DNA of 64,000 bases, from the NCBI GenBank assembly GCA_029256105.1, contig JAQSYO010000003.1, positions 248,001 through 312,000 of the forward strand, given 5' to 3'. Below, in pieces: positions 57,443-64,000 of this stretch; position 1 is the stretch's first letter, and every line of letters begins with the position of its first letter. Source of the DNA: Herbinix sp. GTDB lineage: Bacteria; Bacillota; Clostridia; Lachnospirales; Lachnospiraceae. The notes below the pieces were generated by a model. It worked only from the letters and a program-made list of their open reading frames with translations, made no database searches and was not told the origin of the DNA. A program made the translations under genes and the position numbers.

Positions 57443-59668
57443 ATGAGACAAGAATGGTTCGATTTTAATCCAGGTAGTTGGATGACGGATGTCAATGTTC
57501 GAAGTTTCATTCAACATAACTATACACCCTACGAAGGGGATGAGAGTTTCTTAGCAGGTCCCACAAAGAGAACCTCAGAGCTATGGTCAAAAGTAATGGA
57601 TCTGATGACGGAGGAGACTAAAAAGGGAATTATCGATGCAGAGACTGTAAAACCATCAACTATTACAACGTTTGGGGCTGGATATCTGGACAAGGAGAAC
57701 GAAGTAATTGTTGGTTTTCAGACAGATAAACCCTTAAAGCGTGGGATTATGCCAAATGGTGGTATTCGCGTCGTAAAAAACGCTTTAGAAGCGTATGGCT
57801 ATACCCTGGATAGAACCACGGAGGAAATCTACTCGGAGAATAGAAAGACTCATAATGATGGAGTATTTGATGCTTATACAGATGCAATGAAGAAAGCAAG
57901 ACATACTGGAATTATCACCGGACTGCCGGATTCATATGGACGAGGCAGAATTATCGGTGATTACCGTAGAGTTGCATTGTATGGTGTTGATTTCTTAATC
58001 GAGGAGAAACTTCTTGAGAAGAAATTACTGGAAATACCAATCCTAGAATCCCCTGATATTCGTCTTAGAGAAGAGATTACAGAGCAGATTAAGGCATTAA
58101 AGCAATTAAAGAAAATGGCTGCTTCCTACGGTTATGATATTAGCAATCCGGCTAAGAACTCCTTTGAAGCGACGCAGTGGACCTATTTTGCATATCTGGG
58201 TGCCATCAAAGAACAAGATGGTGCTGCTATGAGTTTGGGTAGAGTTAGTACATTCCTTGATATTTATTATGAAAGAGACCTAAAGAAGGACCTGATCACT
58301 GAGGAAGAAGTTCAAGAACTGATGGATCAGTTTGTTATGAAACTACGTATGGTCCGTTTCCTACGTACCCCATCCTACAACGATTTATTCTCTGGAGATC
58401 CAACTTGGGTAACTGAAACAATAGGTGGTATGGGTCTTGACGGAAGAACATTGGTTACTAAAAGTAGCTTTCGAATTCTGCATACCTTATATAATCTGGG
58501 GCCGGCTCCTGAACCAAATCTTACGATACTTTGGTCCGTATTCTTACCGGAAGCATTTAAGAAATTCAGCTCTAAAATATCAATTGATACCAGCTCTATA
58601 CAATATGAGAGCGATGATATCATGAGAGAAGTATGGGGTGATGATTATGGGATTGCCTGCTGTGTATCTGCTATGCGGATAGGTAAACAGATGCAGTTCT
58701 TTGGTGCCCGTGCAAACCTTGCAAAGGCCTTATTATATGCAATTAACGGTGGTAAGGATGAAATCTATGGCGAGCAGGTTGCTCCGATGTTTGCTCCAAT
58801 TACCGGAGATTATCTTGACTATGATGAAGTGATGGCAAAGTTTGATCAAACAATGGATTGGTTATCCGAGTTATACATTAACACCTTAAATGTCATCCAT
58901 TTCATGCATGATAAATATAATTACGAACGACTTCAGATGGCACTCCATGATATCAATATCCTTCGTACGGAAGCTTGCGGTATTGCAGGACTTTCTGTTG
59001 TTGCAGACTCCTTATCTGCAATTAAATATGCAAAAGTTAAGGTAATCCGCAATGATGCAGGCTTAGCAGTGGATTATGAGATCGAGGGTGAATATCCGGC
59101 ATATGGTAATAATGATGACCGTGTAGATCAAATTGCAATTGATATTGTGGAACACTTTATGAATAAGTTACGCAAAGTAAAGACTTATCGTGATGCCAAG
59201 CAAACCTTATCGGTATTGACAATCACCTCGAATGTAGTGTACGGTAAGAAGACAGGAAGTACACCGGATGGCCGTAAGGCAGGTGAACCTTTCGCACCTG
59301 GTGCAAATCCGATGCATGGAAGAGATAAGAAGGGTGCAATTGCATCCATGGCTTCCGTTGCTAAGCTACCCTACAAGCATGCCGAAGACGGAATATCTTA
59401 TACCTTCTCGATTGTTCCAAAAGCACTTGGTAAGAGTAATGAGGAACGAATTGATAATCTATCGGATTTACTCGACGGCTTTTTCCATAGCAAAGGGCAT
59501 CATATCAATGTAAATGTATTTGACCGTGAGACCTTAATGGATGCAATGGAGCATCCGGAGAAATATCCTCAGTTAACCATTCGAGTATCCGGATATGCAG
59601 TTAATTTTGTTAAATTAAATCGGGAACAGCAATTAGATGTCATCAATCGGACCTTCCATGAGAGATAG
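57443..59668 (+). CDS. pflB: Formate C-acetyltransferase (pyruvate formate-lyase)
   Basis: Anaerobic glycyl radical enzyme that splits pyruvate with CoA into acetyl-CoA and formate. The adjacent active-site cysteines are in IACCVSAM (near residues 404-405), and the radical Gly is in TIRVSGYAV (near 717) at the C-terminus. The 741-aa length fits true PflB rather than diol dehydratase or choline lyase relatives. ATG 57443 has GGAGG 5 nt upstream. It is followed by its activase; expression is likely controlled by the CRP/FNR-type site. Confidence 0.95.
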   Translation: MRQEWFDFNPGSWMTDVNVRSFIQHNYTPYEGDESFLAGPTKRTSELWSKVMDLMTEETKKGIIDAETVKPSTITTFGAGYLDKENEVIVGFQTDKPLKRGIMPNGGIRVVKNALEAYGYTLDRTTEEIYSENRKTHNDGVFDAYTDAMKKARHTGIITGLPDSYGRGRIIGDYRRVALYGVDFLIEEKLLEKKLLEIPILESPDIRLREEITEQIKALKQLKKMAASYGYDISNPAKNSFEATQWTYFAYLGAIKEQDGAAMSLGRVSTFLDIYYERDLKKDLITEEEVQELMDQFVMKLRMVRFLRTPSYNDLFSGDPTWVTETIGGMGLDGRTLVTKSSFRILHTLYNLGPAPEPNLTILWSVFLPEAFKKFSSKISIDTSSIQYESDDIMREVWGDDYGIACCVSAMRIGKQMQFFGARANLAKALLYAINGGKDEIYGEQVAPMFAPITGDYLDYDEVMAKFDQTMDWLSELYINTLNVIHFMHDKYNYERLQMALHDINILRTEACGIAGLSVVADSLSAIKYAKVKVIRNDAGLAVDYEIEGEYPAYGNNDDRVDQIAIDIVEHFMNKLRKVKTYRDAKQTLSVLTITSNVVYGKKTGSTPDGRKAGEPFAPGANPMHGRDKKGAIASMASVAKLPYKHAEDGISYTFSIVPKALGKSNEERIDNLSDLLDGFFHSKGHHINVNVFDRETLMDAMEHPEKYPQLTIRVSGYAVNFVKLNREQQLDVINRTFHER

Positions 59669-59694
59669 GCTTACTATAAGTGTAATGTTATAGA

Positions 59695-59890
59695 ATAGTT
59701 TCAGAGATATAGTTTCAGAGAAATAGTTTCAGAGAAATAGTTTCAGAGAAATAGTTTCAGAGAAATAGTTTCAGAGAAATAGTTTCAGAGATATAGTTTC
59801 TGAGAAATAGTTTCAGAGAAATAGTTTCAGAGAAATAGTTTTAGAATAATAGTTTTAGAGAAATAGTTTCAGAATAATAGTTTTAAGGTT
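59695..59890. repeat. 14-copy, 14-bp minisatellite between pflB and pflA
   Basis: Units of ATAGTTTCAGAGAA start every 14 bp from 59695 to 59877 with few substitutions; the final copies drift to ATAGTTTTAGAATA. The array is noncoding and lies within the probable pflB-pflA transcript. Confidence 0.95.
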
Positions 59891-59948
59891 ATGAATAAAG
59901 GTTTTTAGAAATAGTAATGTTAAGTAATGATAGAGAAGGGGTGATCAT

Positions 59949-60689
59949 ATGAGTACAATAGGACGAATACATTCCCTCGAAAGCTTTGGTACTGTTGATG
60001 GCCCAGGCATAAGGTTTGTGGTGTTTATGCAGGGGTGCCCCTTGCGATGTCAATTCTGCCATAATCCCGATACTTGGGAAGTTCATAAAGGTACTGAATA
60101 TACTCCTGAGCAGTTAACAGCTGAAATTATTAAGTACAAATCTTATATGGATTTTTCCGGTGGAGGTGTAACCTTTACGGGTGGTGAACCACTTTTGCAA
60201 GCGCAATTTATTCTCGAGGTATGTAAACTTTTAAAGAATGAAGGAATATCTATTGCAATTGATACCTCTGGCTTTATCTGGAATGATATTGTCAAAGAGG
60301 TCTTGGAATATACCGAAATTGTATTATTGGATATTAAAAATTATGACCCAATTGTATACGAAACGGTGACCGGTGTACCTTTAGCACCTACTTTGAAGCT
60401 ACTGGATTATCTGAAAGAAAAGAATATAAAAACCTGGATTCGCTATGTACTGGTGCCGCAGTTAACGGATAACCTAGATAGTGTGAGAGAGCTTTCCGCT
60501 CATTTGGATAATTATCCGAATGTGACAAAGATTGAATTACTGGGCTTTCATAAGATGGGTGAGTTTAAGTGGAAAGAACTTGGTCTAGACTATAAGTTGT
60601 CTGATACGAAGGAACCCAGCAGAGAATTGCTGCACGAGGTAAAAGTAATATTCGAAAATAACGGAAAGATCGTATCAGCCAATGTCTAA
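59949..60689 (+). CDS. pflA: Pyruvate formate-lyase activating enzyme (radical SAM)
   Basis: Generates the glycyl radical on PflB. The radical SAM motif CPLRCQFC (CX3CX2C, near residue 30) binds the 4Fe-4S cluster. FSGGGVTFTGGEPLLQ is the SAM-contact region, and the 246-aa length without extra ferredoxin clusters marks a PFL-specific activase. GAAGGGG lies before the ATG. The 280-bp space to pflB is mostly a tandem repeat. Confidence 0.95.
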   Translation: MSTIGRIHSLESFGTVDGPGIRFVVFMQGCPLRCQFCHNPDTWEVHKGTEYTPEQLTAEIIKYKSYMDFSGGGVTFTGGEPLLQAQFILEVCKLLKNEGISIAIDTSGFIWNDIVKEVLEYTEIVLLDIKNYDPIVYETVTGVPLAPTLKLLDYLKEKNIKTWIRYVLVPQLTDNLDSVRELSAHLDNYPNVTKIELLGFHKMGEFKWKELGLDYKLSDTKEPSRELLHEVKVIFENNGKIVSANV

Positions 60690-60750
60690 GAAAAATAAAA
60701 GAGGCGAAGCTAGATAAAGTAAAAGTTACGATAATGTAAAATATAATGAA

Positions 60751-60802
60751 AAGAACAAGTATAAGTGATTGCAATATAATCAATATTATACTTGTTCTTT
60801 TT
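60751..60802 (+). terminator. Terminator of pflBA
   Basis: Perfect 14-bp stem AAGAACAAGTATAA/TTATACTTGTTCTT with T-run. The next 200 bp are AT-rich with no recognised element. Confidence 0.9.
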
Positions 60803-60994
60803 AGAATGCATACGACGGAGCATATTTAATATATAACACCTCTGCGTATTATATCAAAAAAGTGTATTTATTTTTTAAATATATCGAGTAGTAGACCGCC
60901 TTAATATATGTAAAATATAATGCATCAAACTAGCAATAATGTTCGATAGTGATTGTTATATATTTGACAAATGGAAATAGCGAACAAAAACACT

Positions 60995-61033
60995 GATTTG
61001 TTTGACACTAAGCCAAACAGATCTTATTATAAT
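60995..61033 (+). promoter_or_regulatory. Promoter and inverted-repeat operator of the DeoR operon
   Basis: TTGACA (61002-61007) and TATTAT (61025-61030, 17-bp spacer). An inverted repeat GATTTGTTTG (60995-61004) and CAAACAGATC (61014-61023, one mismatch) overlaps the -35. Further CAAACA words lie downstream (about 61041, 61063). This suits autoregulation by the DeoR protein encoded next. Confidence 0.6.
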
Positions 61034-61096
61034 AGCAGAAACAAACATTATAAATAATAATCAAACAAAAAGGAACACTAAAGAATAAAATATGAG

Positions 61097-61855
61097 GTGA
61101 TTAAAACACTGCTTCCTGCTGAAAGACATTTTAAAATCTTTGAGTTAATTAGTAAGAATGGTTCCGTACAAGTAGAAGAATTGGCTAAGGTGTTAAATGT
61201 TAGCCTCATGACAATCCGAAGAGATCTAGAAAAATTAAAACAGGATGGACGAATTGACCGTTGTCATGGTGGTGCAATTATTAAAAGAGAAGTACCCTAC
61301 ACAGAGAAGAGAGTTTTAGAAACAGATGTAAAACAAAAAATAGCAGAACAATGTGCCAAACTTATTAAGAAAGGGAATGCAGTCTTCCTGGACGCAGGAA
61401 CGACTACCTATGAGATTGCAAGAGTAATCAAGGATATCCCATCACTTACGGTAGTTACGAACGATATTGAAATTGCAAGATTACTTATGGACTCCACAGT
61501 TAATATCTTTATTTGTGGTGGCACCATACAAAAATCAACAGGAAGTATGGTTGGTGCTCTTGCAAATCAAATGATGGAGTACATGAGAGTGGATATTGCC
61601 TTTATGGGTGCCACATCCATTGATGATCAGTACAATGTATTGACTCCGACTATGGATAAGGCAGTGATCAAGCAGACAACCTGTAAAAACGCAAAGGAAA
61701 AATATCTTGTTGTTGATGGCTCTAAATTTGGTAGACAGGCTTTGATTAAAATTAATCATTTATCGGATTATACCGGAGTTATTACGAATAAGAAATTTAC
61801 CTTGGAAGAAGAAAAGAAGATAAGGGAAATGAGAATAACCATTATTCCAATCTAA
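61097..61855 (+). CDS. DeoR family transcriptional regulator
   Basis: A 252-aa repressor with an N-terminal HTH (VQVEELAKVLNVSLMTIRRDLEKL, family signature) and a C-terminal sugar-phosphate sensor domain (DAGTTTYEIA, TNDIEIA, GGTIQKSTGSMVG). The start is unsure. GTG 61097 overlaps its own GAGGTG box, while the family N-terminus (LLPAERHFKIF) and box spacing would suit a rare CTG at 61109. It precedes a sugar-acid kinase and a PdxA-like gene and likely represses them in the absence of a phosphorylated intermediate (inference). Confidence 0.85.
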   Translation: MIKTLLPAERHFKIFELISKNGSVQVEELAKVLNVSLMTIRRDLEKLKQDGRIDRCHGGAIIKREVPYTEKRVLETDVKQKIAEQCAKLIKKGNAVFLDAGTTTYEIARVIKDIPSLTVVTNDIEIARLLMDSTVNIFICGGTIQKSTGSMVGALANQMMEYMRVDIAFMGATSIDDQYNVLTPTMDKAVIKQTTCKNAKEKYLVVDGSKFGRQALIKINHLSDYTGVITNKKFTLEEEKKIREMRITIIPI

Positions 61856-61869
61856 AGGAGGTTGTCAAA

Positions 61870-63174
61870 ATGCCACAGTGTGTAGTCATTGCCGATGATT
61901 TAACAGGAGCGAATGCCACAGGCGTATTAATTAAAAAACTGAATTATAGTTCCTATACCGTAATGAATACGGAACGACTTGAGTTAAGTAAACTAGCAGA
62001 AAGCGACTGTATACTTTATCCAACGGACAGTAGAGCGGTCGATCCTCTGATTGCATATAACCGCGTATATAATGTAGCAAAACTTCTTAAGAATGATAAT
62101 GTCAAGGTATATTCGAAACGAATTGATAGTACCTTACGAGGTAACCTTGGAAGTGAAACAGATGCTTTACTGGATGCTTTGGATAATCAGGCAATTGCCA
62201 TGGTAGTTCCATGCTTTCCAGATGCCAAACGTATCTTGGTAGGAGGTTATTTATTAGTGAATACGATACCGGTCCATAGGACAGAGGCAGCAACTGATCC
62301 AAAGACACCGGTAAAGACCTCCATAGCACAACAGTTATATAAAGAACAGTCAAAATACCCTGTAGCATCTCTTTACATTAATGATTTAATGCTGGGGAAG
62401 GAGCATCTTACAGGTAAAATTAAGGAATACAAAGTAGCAGGAATTCGAACAATCCTATTTGACAGTATATCACAAGAGGACATGGATCTGATCGCCGATG
62501 CTATTATCGAAAGCGGTGTTAACTTCATCGCAGTTGATCCAGGAAGCTTTACCGCAACGATTACCAGAAAGCTTGTTATTCCACGGAGTCAAAAAAGCAA
62601 ATACAGAATTCTTGCAACTGTCGGAAGTGTAAATCCGGTAGCAAAGGCTCAAATAGACGAATTGTTTCTTGCACAAAAGGTCTGGAATGTATTTGTAGAT
62701 ACGAAGGAACTGATCGAAAGTGAAGAGAGAAGAATTGCAGAAATTGATCGAGCGGTAAATGAAATAATTGATCATTGCGAACCGTACGAAGTTTGCACGG
62801 TGATCGGCGATGGCATTATGCCGGAGAACCGAATTGATTTTACACCTTACACTATAAAGTATCAGTGCACAAGAGATGAGGTCAGTAATTTAATTAATGA
62901 CTCACTAGCAGAGATAACCCATCAAATTCTTCGCAGAAATTCTTCTTTCCAAGGGATTTACACTAGTGGTGGCGACATAACAGTAGCAGTTAGCAAAAAG
63001 TTTAAGACGGCGGGAATCCGGTTACTTGATGAAGTTGTTCCTCTCGCGGCTTATGGTGAATTCATTGCTGGTGAATTTGATGGTTTAAAGATTATTACGA
63101 AAGGTGGCATGGCTGGTGATAGGAATGCGATGAACACCTGTATGCACTATTTGAAGGAAAGATTATATATTTAG
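61870..63174 (+). CDS. Four-carbon acid sugar kinase family protein (DUF1537 type)
   Basis: A 434-aa kinase of the family that includes D-threonate kinase (DtnK) and 3-oxo-tetronate kinase (OtnK). N-terminal VIADDLTGANATGVLI (substrate domain), KRIDSTLRGNLGSE, and C-terminal nucleotide-site motifs TSGGDITVAV and TKGGMAGDRNAM are visible. It phosphorylates a C4 sugar acid, and the PdxA-like dehydrogenase that follows favours D-threonate or D-erythronate as substrate. AAAGGAGG lies before the ATG, 14 nt after the regulator. Confidence 0.86.
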   Translation: MPQCVVIADDLTGANATGVLIKKLNYSSYTVMNTERLELSKLAESDCILYPTDSRAVDPLIAYNRVYNVAKLLKNDNVKVYSKRIDSTLRGNLGSETDALLDALDNQAIAMVVPCFPDAKRILVGGYLLVNTIPVHRTEAATDPKTPVKTSIAQQLYKEQSKYPVASLYINDLMLGKEHLTGKIKEYKVAGIRTILFDSISQEDMDLIADAIIESGVNFIAVDPGSFTATITRKLVIPRSQKSKYRILATVGSVNPVAKAQIDELFLAQKVWNVFVDTKELIESEERRIAEIDRAVNEIIDHCEPYEVCTVIGDGIMPENRIDFTPYTIKYQCTRDEVSNLINDSLAEITHQILRRNSSFQGIYTSGGDITVAVSKKFKTAGIRLLDEVVPLAAYGEFIAGEFDGLKIITKGGMAGDRNAMNTCMHYLKERLYI

Positions 63175-63226
63175 ATATTATATAAGGGAACTAAGATACT
63201 AATAATTAAGAAAAGGAGATGATCAG

Positions 63227-64000
63227 ATGAGACCGTTAATAGCAATCCCTATGGGAGATCCGGCAGGTATTGGACCGGAAATTGTAGTTAAAGCCCTTAC
63301 AAAAAGTGAAGTTATGGAGGTAGCTCGTTGTGTCGTTGTCGGAGATCGAAAGATCATGGAGAACGCAATATATTTTACAAAGGCAGCCATAAAGCTAAAC
63401 CTTATAAACAAACCCGAGGAAGGTGCTTATGAAGAAGGCATATTAAATTTAATTGACCTGGACAACGTGAACATGGAGGAATTCAAAATAGGTCAGGTCA
63501 ACGGTATGTGTGGTAGAGCGGCCTATGATTATATTGCCAAAAGTATTGAGCTCGCCAATTCCGGAGAGGTTGCGGCTGTATCAACAACACCAATTAATAA
63601 AGAATCCTTAAAGGCTGGAAATGTTAATTTTATTGGACATACAGAAATATTTGGGGCGTTAACACAGACAAAGGATCCATTAACAATGTTTGAAGTACAT
63701 GGAATGAGAGTGTTCTTCCTAACCCGCCACGTATCATTACGTAACGCATGTGATTTAGTTACGAAAGATAGAATAAAAGACTATGTCAAACGATGCAAGG
63801 AGGTACTTGAGAAGTTGGGAGTTACGGAGGGAACAATGGCAATAGCCGGTCTTAACCCCCATAGTGGAGAACATGGATTATTTGGAGATGAAGAGGTTAA
63901 TCATGTTACGCCTGCGGTCGAGGAATTAATAGCAGAAGGAATAGACGTGGTTGGACCAATCGGTGCGGATTCTGTATTCCATCTTGCATTACAGGGGCGT
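63227..64000 (+). CDS. 4-phospho-D-threonate/erythronate dehydrogenase, PdxA2-like (cut by window end)
   Basis: The first 258 codons of a PdxA-family protein: [18 protein letters not shown] (N-terminal signature), [16 protein letters not shown], the metal-site His in [10 protein letters not shown], and [13 protein letters not shown]. Housekeeping PdxA makes vitamin B6 precursors, but PdxA2 copies beside a DUF1537 kinase oxidise and decarboxylate 4-phospho-D-threonate or erythronate to dihydroxyacetone phosphate. The context supports PdxA2. AAAAGGAG lies before the ATG. The C-terminal part, about 75 residues, is outside the window. Confidence 0.86.
   Translation, partial: MRPLIAIPMGDPAGIGPEIVVKALTKSEVMEVARCVVVGDRKIMENAIYFTKAAIKLNLINKPEEGAYEEGILNLIDLDNVNMEEFKIGQVNGMCGRAAYDYIAKSIELANSGEVAAVSTTPINKESLKAGNVNFIGHTEIFGALTQTKDPLTMFEVHGMRVFFLTRHVSLRNACDLVTKDRIKDYVKRCKEVLEKLGVTEGTMAIAGLNPHSGEHGLFGDEEVNHVTPAVEELIAEGIDVVGPIGADSVFHLALQGR

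Noticed and set aside
59695..59890. Possible CRISPR array
   Set aside because: Units are contiguous 14-mers without spacers and there are no cas genes in the window; this is a minisatellite.

Overview
The window reads as chromosomal DNA of a low-GC, anaerobic Firmicute, most likely a motile, sugar-degrading member of the Clostridia (Lachnospiraceae-like). Supporting signs are AT-rich DNA, strong AGGAGG-type ribosome sites, an archaeal-type AspRS with GatCAB, LL-diaminopimelate aminotransferase, an ANTAR antiterminator beside glnA, pyruvate formate-lyase, a GH51 arabinofuranosidase and YcgR/PilZ and FliK-like motility proteins. The species cannot be fixed from sequence alone. No prophage, insertion sequence, rRNA, tRNA or CRISPR was seen.

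Layout. 0.2-5.5 kb: one tightly packed operon with an osmoprotectant-type ABC importer (two permeases, lipoprotein, ATPase without CBS domains), an Fe-S protein inserted in the middle, and O-acetylhomoserine sulfhydrylase. 5.8-10.7 kb: two Gfo/Idh/MocA dehydrogenases, an AraC regulator and a divergent GH51 arabinofuranosidase. 11-15.3 kb: a large SPFH/flotillin-like protein, a YcgR-like c-di-GMP receptor and an iron-type alcohol dehydrogenase. 15.4-19.9 kb: glnA with a leader terminator, an ANTAR protein, dapF and dapL. 20.2-29.2 kb: a GDP-L-fucose locus (gmd, fcl, manC) with three tandem fucosyltransferase-like paralogues and an epimerase, followed by a SHOCT-domain protein and a DivIVA-like protein.

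29.5-32.6 kb: a copper module (copA, copZ, csoR) with a CsoR-type operator. 32.6-38.7 kb: an oligopeptide ABC operon (oppABCDF) with an unusual structured leader. 39.3-42.7 kb: an LD-carboxypeptidase-like S66 peptidase and an LTA-synthase-like sulfatase, both cell-envelope functions. 42.9-48.1 kb: a T-box-controlled operon for indirect Asn-tRNA synthesis (aspS2, gatC, gatA, gatB), with an array of hairpins carrying Shine-Dalgarno sequences before aspS2. 48.2-50.6 kb: a PilZ protein and a convergent FliK-like protein. 50.8-57.2 kb: gltB-gltD with a leader hairpin. 57.2-60.8 kb: pflB-pflA with a CRP/FNR-type site and a 14-copy 14-bp minisatellite between the genes. 61-64 kb: a DeoR regulator, a four-carbon acid sugar kinase and a PdxA-like dehydrogenase cut by the window end, together a threonate/erythronate-type catabolic operon.

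Themes. Nitrogen assimilation (glnA, gltBD) appears to be controlled by transcription attenuation, with the likely antiterminator encoded next to glnA. Regulation by leader RNA recurs (glnA, oppA, aspS2 T-box, gltB). Short tandem repeats of 12-15 bp recur just downstream of stop codons. No wholly new multi-gene system is certain. The best candidates for something undescribed are the Shine-Dalgarno hairpin array before aspS2, the Fe-S/MetY-linked importer, and the triplicated fucosyltransferase locus in which two copies have diverged at the donor-binding motif.
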